A stretch of DNA of 64,000 nucleotides from Psychrobacter lutiphocae DSM 21542 (lineage in GTDB: Bacteria; Pseudomonadota; Gammaproteobacteria; Pseudomonadales; Moraxellaceae). A program made the position numbers and the translations under genes. This document shows positions 41,460-51,046 of the stretch, one piece after another. Within the stretch, counting starts at the first letter, position 1, and the number at the start of each line of letters is the position of its first letter. The notes beneath the pieces are model-generated. The model worked only from the letters and a program-made list of their open reading frames with translations, had not been told where the DNA came from and did no database searches. The stretch covers positions 47,963 through 111,962 of the forward strand of contig NZ_KB907627.1 of assembly GCF_000382145.1 (NCBI RefSeq), in the 5' to 3' direction.

Positions 41460-41868
41460 GATGCCTCTGGGTTACGAATCCAAACAATTAGCCTGTTAAC
41501 CTCTTATAGCAAGTAGTCAATGACACACAAGGTCAGATGACTGGGTTATGGGTATGCTAAAAGCTGTCGAAAAGTTGTTTTTTGATCTGTTATCTGGTTT
41601 GTTTTCATCTAAAAGCAATATACTATATTAATAAAAGCAATATACTACCCCACTCTCAACTTATTACAATCTCATGTAGGCTGGTGCTTTTAGCCCAGCA
41701 AAACCTAATTTTTAGCCAAATATGCTGGGCTAAAGCCTCAGCCTACGCAAAGAGTTGAGATTGGGGTAATATACTATATTAATAAAAGCAATATACTATT
41801 TTAACCGCTTATGAATACTTATCATAGCCACTAAATCTAAGCCAGCATCGCTAGCACTACTAACCGAT
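41460..41868. other. Gap between rodZ and pilW
   Basis: No gene seen. It is occupied mainly by a MITE-like palindrome (41649-41769) and surrounding repeats of ATAAAAGCAATATACTA. Confidence 0.7.
41649..41769. mobile_element. MITE-like palindromic element
   Basis: About 121 bp. The ends are ACCCCACTCTCAACTT and (reverse complement of the other side) ACCCCAATCTCAACTC, 14 of 16 matching. An inner palindrome has GTAGGCTGGTGCTTTTAGCC against GGCTAAAGCCTCAGCCTAC. It is flanked by AATATACTA on both sides (41641-41649 and 41770-41778). No ORF. Confidence 0.65.
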
Positions 41869-42624
41869 CTATTTTAGCCGAATGCCTTGCGCAGCGATGC
41901 GTGGATGCTGCTGAGCCTGATCGCCCATGATTACCAGCAACTCATTATACAAGTTTTTTGCTTGCGCGACTTGTTTACTGTCAATCAATAAATCTATCAG
42001 CTCAATATGTGCTGTGATGTTATTGCGATCACTTTCTAGCACTCTGACAAAAGCGGTGCTTGCCTGCCCAGTATCGCCCACTTTTAAAGCGGTTAAGCCC
42101 AAGTTTTCAAGGGCACCGATACGGCCATAATAACCAAGTGCCGAGCCGGCAATCTGAAACTGCGCTATCGCCCGTCTATGCTCACCTAATTGTGACAAAT
42201 AGACGCCATAATTATTATGCGCCTGCATAAAGTGCGCATCCAACGCAATCGCCTTTTTAAAATAAGCTTCGGCCTGTGCAAGATTATTGGCACTACCTTC
42301 TTGCTGCAACAGTACGCCCATCATATCATAAGCTGGCGCATAGCTTGCATCGGCAGCAAAGGCTTTTTGCAATTGACGGCTGGCCTCATCAAGCTGATGA
42401 TTTTGCAAATAGTGCGCAGCCATCTGTGTTCTAATCTTGGCTGCTTGCTGTTGGTCTGCCTGAGCATGGCTGACGTTATTGCTGGTGACACCTGTTGCAA
42501 TGTGGCTTAACCTCTCATTGTGCTGAGAGCTTTGACAGCCCAGCATCCATGCTACGCCAACTAGCAGCGTCACAAGGGTCAGCCTTTGTGGCACCGCTGC
42601 CAATGGTTTGGCTATCCTAGCCAT
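41869..42624 (-). CDS. Type IV pilus biogenesis lipoprotein PilW/PilF
   Basis: 251 aa. It has a lipobox WMLGC with C30 and TPR repeats (about 66-240: AAHYLQNHQLDEASRQLQKA, AEAYFKKAIALDAHFMQAHN, RIGALENLGLTALKVGDTGQ). This is the outer-membrane pilotin (PilF of Pseudomonas, PilW of Neisseria) for secretin PilQ assembly. It lies between rlmN and rodZ as in other gammaproteobacteria, where ndk-rlmN-pilF-rodZ-ispG-hisS is conserved. Confidence 0.88.
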   Translation of the reverse strand: MARIAKPLAAVPQRLTLVTLLVGVAWMLGCQSSQHNERLSHIATGVTSNNVSHAQADQQQAAKIRTQMAAHYLQNHQLDEASRQLQKAFAADASYAPAYDMMGVLLQQEGSANNLAQAEAYFKKAIALDAHFMQAHNNYGVYLSQLGEHRRAIAQFQIAGSALGYYGRIGALENLGLTALKVGDTGQASTAFVRVLESDRNNITAHIELIDLLIDSKQVAQAKNLYNELLVIMGDQAQQHPRIAAQGIRLK

Positions 42625-42935
42625 ATTTATTCCTACTGTTGTCTGTAAGCGTTTTTTGAGTTTAACACTGATTGCCTTTAAGCTCAGCGTTGTGGTTATC
42701 GACAGATGCTACTGATGTTAACCAGCCTATTCTTATAACACGCCTAATCGTCTTACTTAATCGTCTTAATAGCGCCTTGTGAGGCTAATATTAACATCAC
42801 CTTTGCCTATTTGTAATGGCTTTGGCGATTTTTCTACTATTTTTTATGTCAGGCTTTTACTATTTGCATCTATCTTTATTGCTCGTACTTGCCTGCTTGT
42901 ACTTGCGTGCTCATACTTAATTAAGTTTGACTATA
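42625..42935. other. Gap between pilW and rlmN
   Basis: AT-rich, with repeated TACTTGC-type words near 42885-42920. No gene, terminator or clear regulatory site seen. Confidence 0.5.
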
Positions 42936-44186
42936 TTAGTCTTGGTCGGCTAATTGTTGCTGCTGACGCTGCTGAATGCTTTGTTGCCACTTAGCAGAGC
43001 GGCGCGTTCTATCTGCGACCTGCCCAACCAACTGACCACAGGCGGCATCAATATCATCCCCACGGGTCTGACGAATGGTACACACAAAACCAGCATTATT
43101 TAAAATATTACTAAACGCATGAATTCGGTTGTTGCTTGAGCGCTCATAAGGCGCATGTGGGAATGGATTAAACGGAATTAGGTTGATTTTGCTGGGCAGA
43201 TCTTCAAGCAACGCCACCAATTGGTGGGCATGCTCATCACTGTCATTAACACCTGCCAACATCACATACTCAATGGTGACGTGTTTTTTGTGACGTGGAT
43301 TGTTATCATGAACGTACGCTTTGGCAGCGGTAATCAGCTCGCTTAACGGATACTTTTTATTAATCGGTACCAACTCATTACGTAGCTCATCATTAGGCGC
43401 ATGCAAAGAAATCGCCAATGCCACATCGATATCTTTGTACAAGTCGTACATCTTAGGCACCACACCAGAGGTGGATAAAGTGACGCGGCGCTTAGACAGC
43501 CCATAAGCATGATCAGATAACATTAAGCTCATAGAAGCCACCACAGGCTTATAATTAAGTAGAGGCTCACCCATCCCCATCATCACCACATTGGTGACCT
43601 CATTTTGCCACTCTGCATTGTCCGTATCTTGCATATAAGAGGCGTTTGCTACCCACAGTTGACCGATAATCTCAGCCGCAGTGAGATCTCGCTCAAAGCC
43701 TTGCTTACCCGTACTACAAAAGCTGCAATCTAACGCACAGCCCACTTGCGATGAGATACACAGAGTCTTGCGACCGTTGACCTTGCTGTCATCAGCCGGA
43801 ATCAATACGGTTTCGACCAATGAACCACCTGCAACCTTAAACACCCATTTGCGTGTGCCGTCATCACTAAATTCTTTGTGTACCACTTCTGGTGGCTCCA
43901 CACACGCCTGTTGAGTTAACTTATCGCGCAAACCTTTTGACAAGTTGGTCATCTGCTCAAAGTCGGTCACACCATGCTGATAGATCCACTTCATTACTTG
44001 GGTGGCTCGAAAGGGTTTTTCGCCCAATTGCTTAAAAAACTCGCCCAACTGCGCCTGACTCATCCCCAGTAAGTTAGTCTTACTATTGGCTTGCATGGCG
44101 CCTTGTTCTGAGTTCGAGTTTGACGGGTTAATACGAGTATCTACTGCTGGCGAGCTATCGGCAGGCTGCATTGGAATTTTGGTCAT
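42936..44186 (-). CDS. rlmN: Dual-specificity RNA methyltransferase RlmN
   Basis: 416 aa. Radical SAM enzyme making m2A at 23S rRNA A2503 and tRNA A37. The cluster motif is C150-x3-C154-x2-C157 ([15 protein letters not shown]). Other features are [14 protein letters not shown] near 205, and the C-terminal methyl-carrying Cys near [12 protein letters not shown]. The N-terminal 40 residues and the Gln-rich C-terminus are extra. It follows ndk in the leftward series. Confidence 0.96.
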   Translation of the reverse strand: MTKIPMQPADSSPAVDTRINPSNSNSEQGAMQANSKTNLLGMSQAQLGEFFKQLGEKPFRATQVMKWIYQHGVTDFEQMTNLSKGLRDKLTQQACVEPPEVVHKEFSDDGTRKWVFKVAGGSLVETVLIPADDSKVNGRKTLCISSQVGCALDCSFCSTGKQGFERDLTAAEIIGQLWVANASYMQDTDNAEWQNEVTNVVMMGMGEPLLNYKPVVASMSLMLSDHAYGLSKRRVTLSTSGVVPKMYDLYKDIDVALAISLHAPNDELRNELVPINKKYPLSELITAAKAYVHDNNPRHKKHVTIEYVMLAGVNDSDEHAHQLVALLEDLPSKINLIPFNPFPHAPYERSSNNRIHAFSNILNNAGFVCTIRQTRGDDIDAACGQLVGQVADRTRRSAKWQQSIQQRQQQQLADQD

Positions 44187-44330
44187 GATAAGTCGGCTAA
44201 CCTGGTTTAAGTTGTGAGTGGTGACAGTTTTGGATTTTATATTATAACTGATATTTAGATTCGCTTCTGCTTACAACAAGTGAATTAACCATGAAAATAT
44301 GAATTTTCAAGTTGCACGCAGCGGTGAAAA

Positions 44331-44367
44331 TAAAAAACGGCCAAGCAAATTGCCCAGCCGTTTTTTT
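44331..44367 (-). terminator. Terminator of ndk
   Basis: AAAAACGGC / GCCGTTTTT hairpin with A- and T-runs, 19 bp beyond the ndk stop. Confidence 0.85.
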
Positions 44368-44385
44368 AGTGGTAAATCTTAGAGA

Positions 44386-44817
44386 TTAACGTGTGCGCTC
44401 TAATACTTCGTCTTCATTGAAGAAATAAGCAATTTCACGTTTCGCTGATTCAGCTGAGTCTGAACCGTGTACTGCGTTTTCGTCGATGCTGGTTGCGAAG
44501 TCTTTGCGGATAGTACCCTCTGCTGCTTCTGCTGGGTTAGTGGCGCCCATGATTTCACGATGCTTAGCAATGGCATTTTCGCCTTCTAGCACAGAGACCA
44601 CTACTGGACCTGAAGTCATAAAGGCAACTAGGTCATTGTAGAATGGACGCTCTTTGTGCTCAGCGTAAAAACCGCCAGCTTTTTCGTCGTCAAGATGTAG
44701 CATTTTTGCGCCAACGATTTTTAGGCCAGCGTTTTCAAAACGGCTATAAATAGCACCGATGTGATTGCCGCCAACAGCGTCTGGCTTGATGATTGATAAG
44801 GTACGTTCGATAGCCAT
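44386..44817 (-). CDS. ndk: Nucleoside diphosphate kinase
   Basis: 143 aa, full length. It balances NTP and dNTP pools by phosphate transfer through a histidine ([20 protein letters not shown]). N-terminus [20 protein letters not shown] is diagnostic. GGAG precedes the ATG. Confidence 0.97.
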   Translation of the reverse strand: MAIERTLSIIKPDAVGGNHIGAIYSRFENAGLKIVGAKMLHLDDEKAGGFYAEHKERPFYNDLVAFMTSGPVVVSVLEGENAIAKHREIMGATNPAEAAEGTIRKDFATSIDENAVHGSDSAESAKREIAYFFNEDEVLERTR

Positions 44818-45308
44818 ATTTAAGCTCCTTGGTTTATTAGGGTTTGTTTCGGTTTGGGTTTAAATTAAAAGTTCATATGAAAAAGCACATTAACCTCATC
44901 TCGACCTTAATGGCTTCCCATAAATGAGTCTTATTTTGTCATTTTTGTCAGATAAAAGCCAACAACCTGTGATTTTCAACCTGTGATTTTAACAGGCTAT
45001 GATTTTAACAGGCTATCTGCTTAATATGCCAGCTTCGGTCTTAGTGTATGTGTTTGATTTTAACATGGATTGAGTTAACACGCTGTGTGTTATTGTCTAA
45101 ATAGCAAAGCGACTGATAAGTCGTTACCGATTGGCACAATTAGATAACATGCCACAATTAGGTTTAAACCATAATATTGGCTATAATTGGAGTAATCATT
45201 TATCAATAAACAAACACCCTGTTTTTACCATTTTATCAGGTGACAACATAAATAACTGGTTTATTTGCTATGTCTGTGAGCTTATTTGCAACATACTGAA
45301 ACGGAGGT

Positions 45309-45345
45309 AAATCCCCCTTTATTAAAGGGGGATTTAGGGGGATTT
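45309..45345. repeat. Palindromic repeat, family A copy 4 (host DNA)
   Basis: AAATCCCCCTTTATTAAAGG then GGGATTTAGGGGGATTT, opposite orientation to copies in the prophage. Confidence 0.85.
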
Positions 45346-45361
45346 CCACAATACTTGTTGA

Positions 45362-45460
45362 AAATCCATCCCCAGCCCTGAGAAGCGTTAAGAAAAGCTC
45401 TGGGGGATCTTTTTAGCTTCGCAAGAGCCAAGCTGCGCTTGGCAAAGAAAAGGAAGGGAG
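45362..45460. repeat. Family B long repeat, copy 2 (host DNA)
   Basis: Nearly identical to 15884-15979 in the prophage (AGCCCTGAGAAGCGTTAAGA, GCTCTGGGGGATC, AAGCTGCGCTTGG). Confidence 0.88.
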
Positions 45461-45683
45461 CTAAACCCTGAATCAACCATAGCCTATATTTTAAGTTGAG
45501 ATGGGCGTATTTTATAGGGTGACAAAAAACCAATTATAAAAAAAATTTTACGAACCAATTAACACACCAATTAATAAGCCAGTTAAACAACTCATTAACG
45601 AATCCATTAAGCAACGCATTAACTTAACGTACTGAATAAAGCAATTTAGCATCGAAATTGATAAAAATTGATAGAGGATATTT

Positions 45684-47396
45684 ATGTCACAATCTTCGAA
45701 AAATGCCCCAAATAGAATTCCTATGGTTGAGCAAAATGAACGCCAATACCAAGTTGGGGTTCTCAAACGATATGGACTACTGATTGGTGTCACCATCGTC
45801 ACTATTATCTCTATTTTAGTATCCTTATGGTGGCTGGCTATCATTGCTGGTGCATTAATGTTGGTTGGTATCTATGATTTGCTCCAGTCAAAGCACGCTG
45901 TATTGTACAACTATCCGATTGCTGGACACATCCGCTACTTTTTAGAAAGTTATCGCCCTGAAATCCGTCAATACTTTATCGAAAATGATAAAGAAGAAGT
46001 GCCTTTTTCACGCCAGCAACGGGCTTTGGTATATCAAAGAGCGAAGAATGTTAGTGACACCAATGCTTTTGGAACCTTAGATGACTTGTATGTACAAGAC
46101 AAAGAGTGGTTTTTGCAGTCGCAAACCAGCCACCCACTGGATGTCGATGACTTTCGTATTATTGTTGGTAATGACCAGTGTAGTCAACCTTATTCTATGT
46201 CAGTATTTAACATCTCTGCCATGAGCTTTGGCAGCTTATCCAGCCGCGCTATTATGGCGCTCAATCAAGGCGCAAAGATGGGTGGCTTTGCTCATGACAC
46301 AGGTGAAGGCGCTATTAGCCCTTATCATCGTAAATATGGAGGTGACTTAATTTGGGAGTTGGGTACTGGCTATTTTGGCTGCCGTGATGACGAGGGTAAT
46401 TTTAATCCTGAGCTATTTGAAAAAAACGCCAAAGACGCGCAGGTCAAAATGATTGAAATCAAGCTATCACAAGGTGCTAAGCCTGGTAAAGGCGGGGTAT
46501 TACCTGCTGAAAAAATCACTGAAGAGATTGCTGCAACCCGCCATATCCCTATGGGTGTTGATTGTATCTCACCCTCAACCCACTCTGCATTTGACTCACC
46601 ACGTGAACTGGTTCACTTTTGGCAACAATTGCGTGAGTTATCTGGTGGCAAACCAGTTGGCTTCAAGCTATGTATTGGTCAGCCTTGGGAGTTTATGGCG
46701 ATTGTTAAAGCCATGATTGAAGAAAATAACTATCCAGACTTTATTGTCGTTGACGGTGCTGAAGGCGGTACTGGTGCAGCACCTGTTGAGTTTATGGATA
46801 ATGTGGGAATGCCATTGATTGATGGCTTTATGTTTGTGCATAACACCTTAGTCGGTGCTGGTATTCGTGATAAAATAAAAATTGGTGTCAGTGGAAAAAT
46901 TGTTTCCGCCTTTGATATTGCCAAAATGCTCGCCCTTGGTGCTGACTGGTGTAACTCAGCACGTGGCTTTATGTTTGCGGTCGGCTGTATTCAATCTCGA
47001 TCTTGCCACACCAACACATGCCCAACTGGGGTAGCCACGCAAGATCCTTATCGTGAAAAAGCATTAGACGTGCCCAGTAAATCTGAGCGTGTTGCCAACT
47101 TCCATCGCAACACCTTAAAGTCACTGGCCAACTTTGTCGGCTCTGTGGGTCTGTCACATCCTTACGACCTCAAGCCGTATCATATCGCACGCCGTACTCA
47201 TGATGGCTCAATCAAGCTGCTGTCTCGCTTCTTCTACTTTATGGATGAAGGTGTCTTGCTGCGTGATGGTGCCCGTGCCGATATTTATAATCAAATGTGG
47301 CTGATGGCAGACCCTGATAGTTTTAAAGCCAATAATGAAGCGTATATCGCACATAATGCAGATTCACGCAATTTGCCCTCTTCGCCTTATATCTAA
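45684..47396 (+). CDS. FMN-binding glutamate synthase-like protein
   Basis: 570 aa with GAGGAT seven bases before the ATG. There are two N-terminal membrane helices (LLIGVTIVTIISILVSLWWL and AIIAGALMLVGIYDL, about 32-66). The rest is the GltB-type FMN domain (MSFGSLSSRAIMALNQGAKM, HDTGEGAISPYHRKYGGDLI, VVDGAEGGTGAAPVEFMDNV) with a [3Fe-4S] motif (SRSCHTNTCPTG, near 440). It lacks the amidotransferase domain, so it is not a complete glutamate synthase. The substrate in this membrane-anchored subfamily is not known to me. Confidence 0.85.
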   Translation: MSQSSKNAPNRIPMVEQNERQYQVGVLKRYGLLIGVTIVTIISILVSLWWLAIIAGALMLVGIYDLLQSKHAVLYNYPIAGHIRYFLESYRPEIRQYFIENDKEEVPFSRQQRALVYQRAKNVSDTNAFGTLDDLYVQDKEWFLQSQTSHPLDVDDFRIIVGNDQCSQPYSMSVFNISAMSFGSLSSRAIMALNQGAKMGGFAHDTGEGAISPYHRKYGGDLIWELGTGYFGCRDDEGNFNPELFEKNAKDAQVKMIEIKLSQGAKPGKGGVLPAEKITEEIAATRHIPMGVDCISPSTHSAFDSPRELVHFWQQLRELSGGKPVGFKLCIGQPWEFMAIVKAMIEENNYPDFIVVDGAEGGTGAAPVEFMDNVGMPLIDGFMFVHNTLVGAGIRDKIKIGVSGKIVSAFDIAKMLALGADWCNSARGFMFAVGCIQSRSCHTNTCPTGVATQDPYREKALDVPSKSERVANFHRNTLKSLANFVGSVGLSHPYDLKPYHIARRTHDGSIKLLSRFFYFMDEGVLLRDGARADIYNQMWLMADPDSFKANNEAYIAHNADSRNLPSSPYI

Positions 47397-47479
47397 CTTA
47401 TGACTTGATAATAGGTTGTGACTCAATAATATGTACGGATAAACCAGAACAATCCGTAATAATAAATGTAGGATCCCTG

Positions 47480-48448
47480 ATGCAGCAGCCATCAACACCA
47501 CAGCAATCATCCAAAATCTACCCTTTATTAGCAACCGCTCTAGGCATGTTGCTATTAACAGGGTGTAATAAGGCGGACTTTAACGCCCTGATTGCAAAAA
47601 CCCAAAACTCTGATGCTCAATACTGTCAAGCACAAGCGACACCTTTTAACCACACCTTGTGTCGCGTAAGCCAAGACAGCTTGCAGCAAGCAGACAGCGG
47701 CTTATCACTAAGATTGTTTTGGAAATCAGGACAAATGCACACTGCAAGCGCCAGCTCTGATGTTGCTGCTACTGGCGAAACGTCAAGCGTCAGTAGCGAC
47801 TCTTTGAACAATAGCAGCAAGCAAGATGTGAGCCTGCCTGATCTAGATCAGTCACGAGAGCCACTGTATACCTTTGATGCGCTATTGGCAGATTTACCTG
47901 AGCGCAGCCAGCTGCAATTTGCGGTCAATGCTGGCATGTATGACAGCGAGTTTGCTCCTATTGGTTATACTGTGATGCAGGGACAGCAAGTGTTGTCGCT
48001 CAATCTAAATCAAGGCGCTGGTAACTTTCATTTGTTGCCAAATGGGGTGCTGTGGTGGAATAAAGACAGTCAGGTGCAGATTACAGAAAGCAAGCAGTTT
48101 GCTAAGATGCTAGATAGCCAACAGATAACACCTTGGTATGCGACCCAATCTGGACCCATGCTGGTGATTGACAATCAACTGCATCCTAAGTTCAATCAAA
48201 ACAGTACGTCTAAAAAGATTCGTAACGGTGTCGGGGTGTGTGCAGATGGACAAATAAAGTTTGTCACCGCTCAAGAGCCTGTTAATTTTTATCAATTTGC
48301 CAGCTACTTTCAGCAGCAGCTACACTGCCCAAACGCCCTATTTTTAGATGGTGGCATTGCTTCGGCATTGTATGCCCCTGAACTGGATTACAAAGATGAT
48401 AAAAACATGGGGGTCATGCTGGGCTTGGTTGAAGATAGCACTGATTAG
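47480..48448 (+). CDS. Phosphodiester glycosidase-like lipoprotein
   Basis: 322 aa from the ATG at 47480 (TAGGA eight bases upstream). An N-terminal lipobox (LLLTGC, about 22-27) suggests membrane attachment. The C-terminal 200 residues match the NAGPA/phosphodiester glycosidase fold (FAVNAGMYDSEFAPIGYTVM, GNFHLLPNGVLWW, NALFLDGGIASALYAPEL). The first 120 residues are Ser-rich spacer. A role in surface polysaccharide or exopolymer hydrolysis is inference. Confidence 0.8.
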   Translation: MQQPSTPQQSSKIYPLLATALGMLLLTGCNKADFNALIAKTQNSDAQYCQAQATPFNHTLCRVSQDSLQQADSGLSLRLFWKSGQMHTASASSDVAATGETSSVSSDSLNNSSKQDVSLPDLDQSREPLYTFDALLADLPERSQLQFAVNAGMYDSEFAPIGYTVMQGQQVLSLNLNQGAGNFHLLPNGVLWWNKDSQVQITESKQFAKMLDSQQITPWYATQSGPMLVIDNQLHPKFNQNSTSKKIRNGVGVCADGQIKFVTAQEPVNFYQFASYFQQQLHCPNALFLDGGIASALYAPELDYKDDKNMGVMLGLVEDSTD

Positions 48449-48743
48449 GGATGCGCCCTAAGCATTCGTCACCTTGCTTTTTATGACCCTTTTGACAGCA
48501 GTATTTGCTACAATAGCGCCAATTTAGCACAATAGACTTGGGATAACTTTTTAAAACTTTAGTTTAACCCTACCGCATTTTTAATGTTTTGGATTGTGAA
48601 TCCTTTTGCGCTTTTTATTGTTTACCCTTTAATTTATTGTTTACCCTTTAATTTTTACTGTTAAATTTTTACCCCTTAATCTTTAATTCTTTAATTTTTA
48701 ACCCCTTAACTTTGACAACATTTAATATTAAGAGAGATAACCT

Positions 48744-49835
48744 ATGGGCTTTAATTGTGGCATCGTCGGCTTACCAAACGTCGGAAAATCAACTTTATTC
48801 AATGCCTTAACTAAAGCAGGTATTGCAGCTGAAAACTTCCCCTTTTGTACAAAAGATCCTAACGTAGGAATCGTACCTGTACCTGACCCACGCTTAAAAA
48901 AGCTGGCTGATATCGTCAATCCAGAGCGTGTATTGCCAACGACCATGGAATTCGTTGACATCGCAGGTCTGGTTGCTGGTGCTTCACAAGGTGAAGGTAT
49001 GGGCAACCAGTTTTTGGCCAATATCCGTGAAACGGACGCCATTGCTCACGTGGTTCGCTGCTTTGATGATGACAACGTTATTCACGTTGATGGCCGTGTT
49101 AGCCCAATTGATGACATCGAAACCATCAATACTGAGCTGGCATTGGCCGACTTAGAAGCCGTTGAACGTGCCATCGTTAACTTAACCAAAAAAGCCAAAG
49201 GCAATGACAAAGACGCTCAAGCTGCCCTTGATGTGTTCAAAAAAATTGAACCTTTCTTAGCAGAAGGTAAAGCGGCTCGCTTAGCTGAGCTTGATGACGA
49301 TGAGAAAAAACTGATCAAAAGCTATGGTCTCATTACCTTAAAGCCAACCATGTATATTGCTAACGTCAGCGAAGATGGCTTTGAAAACAACCCTTATCTT
49401 GATGCGGTACGTGAATATGCTGCCGAAGAAGATGCCATTGTTCTGCCTCTGTGCAACCAAATTGAAGCTGAAATCTCGCAGCTAGACGAAGATGACAAAG
49501 CCGACTTCTTAGAAGGCATGGGCATGGAAGAAGCTGGCTTAGATCAGGTAATTCGCTTAGGCTATAAGCTGCTTGATATGCAAACCTACTTTACCGCTGG
49601 CGTAAAAGAAGTGCGTGCTTGGACAGTAAAAGTGGGTGCTACTGCACCTGAAGCAGCTGGCGTGATTCACACTGACTTTGAGCGTGGCTTTATCCGTGCC
49701 GAAGTGATTGCTTATGAAGACTTTATTGAATACGGCGGCGAAAAAGGCGCTGCTGCTGCGGGTAAATCACGTCTAGAAGGCAAAACCTACATCGTGCAAG
49801 ATGGCGATGTGATGCACTTTAGATTTAACGTATAA
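48744..49835 (+). CDS. ychF: Ribosome-associated GTPase/ATPase YchF
   Basis: 363 aa, full length. An OBG-family P-loop NTPase that prefers ATP. G1 is GLPNVGKST (8-16), G3 [19 protein letters not shown], and the C-terminal TGS-like domain has [20 protein letters not shown] and [14 protein letters not shown]. It acts with ribosomes and in stress response. The 48449-48743 leader has TTTAATTTATTG-type degenerate repeats. Its 3' end is tandemly duplicated. Confidence 0.97.
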   Translation: MGFNCGIVGLPNVGKSTLFNALTKAGIAAENFPFCTKDPNVGIVPVPDPRLKKLADIVNPERVLPTTMEFVDIAGLVAGASQGEGMGNQFLANIRETDAIAHVVRCFDDDNVIHVDGRVSPIDDIETINTELALADLEAVERAIVNLTKKAKGNDKDAQAALDVFKKIEPFLAEGKAARLAELDDDEKKLIKSYGLITLKPTMYIANVSEDGFENNPYLDAVREYAAEEDAIVLPLCNQIEAEISQLDEDDKADFLEGMGMEEAGLDQVIRLGYKLLDMQTYFTAGVKEVRAWTVKVGATAPEAAGVIHTDFERGFIRAEVIAYEDFIEYGGEKGAAAAGKSRLEGKTYIVQDGDVMHFRFNV

Positions 49836-49881
49836 CCTTATAGATTTAACGTATAACCTTATAGATTTAACGTATAACCTT
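49821..49881. repeat. 21-bp tandem repeat at the ychF 3' end
   Basis: About three units of AGATTTAACGTATAACCTTA plus T. The first contains the final codons and stop of ychF (RFNV stop). Confidence 0.92.
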
Positions 49882-49953
49882 AGAATGTATAAGCTCAGTA
49901 GTATAGGTAGGCAGTCTATGCTCAAGCGCTGTTACTAAGTACAAATTAACATC

Positions 49954-49993
49954 CTAAAACTGATAGAAGGTGCATCACTATCAGTTTTATTTT
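49954..49993 (+). terminator. Terminator of ychF
   Basis: TAAAACTGATAG / CTATCAGTTTTA perfect 12-bp stem with a 12-base loop, then TTTTAT. Confidence 0.82.
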
Positions 49994-50003
49994 ATACTCT
50001 TAC

Positions 50004-50018
50004 TGTTACTATATAACA
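50004..50018 (+). promoter_or_regulatory. Zur-box-like palindrome upstream of the His-rich lipoprotein
   Basis: TGTTACTATATAACA, with TGTTA and TAACA as arms, similar in form to zinc-uptake regulator sites of gammaproteobacteria (TGTTATA-N-TATAACA). It is 255 bp before the gene. Confidence 0.35.
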
Positions 50019-50272
50019 TAACAATTATATGATGTAGTATCATAGGTGCAATAAGAGTAAGAAACTTTCATTTTTGTGCAAAAACAAGCTAAATTCGCCT
50101 TACTCTGCGTTGATGAATTGGTCAATATTCAGATATTAACTGCATTCATCACCTTGATTAAGACAGTTTTATCTCAATTTTTCCTACGAAGATGGAAGTT
50201 CAACAGACCCTATCAACTTTTTAACTATCAACTTTTTAACTATTAACTTTTTATTTATCTTTGAGGCGTACC

Positions 50273-50860
50273 ATGTCACATAAACAACTAGCAAAACTAG
50301 CAACCACCACCCTATTCAGTACTGGCCTATTATTGATAGGCTGCCAGCCAGCACAAGAAGAAGCGCAACATGACACAGAACAGGCTGAACACGAACACGC
50401 TCATGATGAACATACACATGACGAACACGCACATGATGAACATACACATGACGAACACGCACATGATGAACACGCACATGATGAACACGCACATGATGAA
50501 CATGCACATGACCATCACCACCACGATCATGACCATGATCATGGACGTATCATCTTTAACTGTGAGCCTACCGCTAAGCTGGGTGTGTTTTACCACACAG
50601 ACACCACCCCAAAGACAGCACATATCTTGATTGACGGTATCGAATATGACTTCGTACAAGACAGCAATTTGTCAGAAGATGCCTACATCAGTAATCTGGG
50701 CTTAGAAGATGGTAAAGGCCTAGTCTGGTATGTACAACAACAGCAAGGTGATCTATACGCTGTTCCTACCGATATGGCAAAAGCAGGTGCGCTAGCCTCA
50801 GTTAGCGACTTACAAAAAAATGAGAAGCTGTTTGGTTGTCAGCAAGCAGAAGCCGAGTAA
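50273..50860 (+). CDS. His/Asp-rich metal-binding lipoprotein
   Basis: 195 aa from the ATG at 50273 (GAGG upstream). A signal peptide ends in a lipobox (LLLIGC, C24). Residues about 38-90 are HAHDEHTHDEHAHDEH-type repeats ending HHHHDHDHDHG, able to bind many zinc or similar ions. The C-terminal 100 residues (FNCEPTAKLGVFYHTDTTPK to the end) form a small compact domain of unknown function with a final Cys pair partner (GCQQ). A zinc store or scavenger is inference from composition. Confidence 0.75.
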   Translation: MSHKQLAKLATTTLFSTGLLLIGCQPAQEEAQHDTEQAEHEHAHDEHTHDEHAHDEHTHDEHAHDEHAHDEHAHDEHAHDHHHHDHDHDHGRIIFNCEPTAKLGVFYHTDTTPKTAHILIDGIEYDFVQDSNLSEDAYISNLGLEDGKGLVWYVQQQQGDLYAVPTDMAKAGALASVSDLQKNEKLFGCQQAEAE

Positions 50861-51046
50861 TTTAACCCTTAACCAGCTTAAGTTAAAGTGCTATAAACCA
50901 TGATCTTAAAGGCTGCTATCGGCTTATATTAGGCAAGCCCAAGGCTGAATCATTTTTCCGACATACTTTTCTGCTATGCTATGATGCATGACGTCATCAT
51001 AGTTATGAACAGTTATTACCACTCAATGTATGTATATGGATGCCTT

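Larger units (their letters stand above)
44818..45683. other. 866-bp gap between ndk and the FMN protein
   Basis: No convincing gene. It carries divergent promoters, duplicated CAACCTGTGATTTT words (about 44969-45010), a family A palindrome (45309-45345), a long family B repeat (45362-45460) and degenerate CCAATTAA-type repeats (45550-45620). The only ORF there is built from the repeats. Confidence 0.7.
49836..50272. other. Gap between ychF and the His-rich lipoprotein
   Basis: Holds the ychF 3' repeat, a terminator (49954-49993), a palindrome (50004-50018) and three 15-bp units of TATCAACTTTTTAAC (50211-50255). No gene seen. Confidence 0.6.

Noticed and set aside
45282..45533. 83-codon minus-strand ORF
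   Set aside because: It is composed of the family A and B repeats (ends with NPPKSPFNKGGF-type peptide) and has no ribosome-binding site.
50316..50659. ORFs opposite the His-rich lipoprotein
   Set aside because: They are shadows of a simple codon repeat, giving runs of HVHHVRV or IMCVF.
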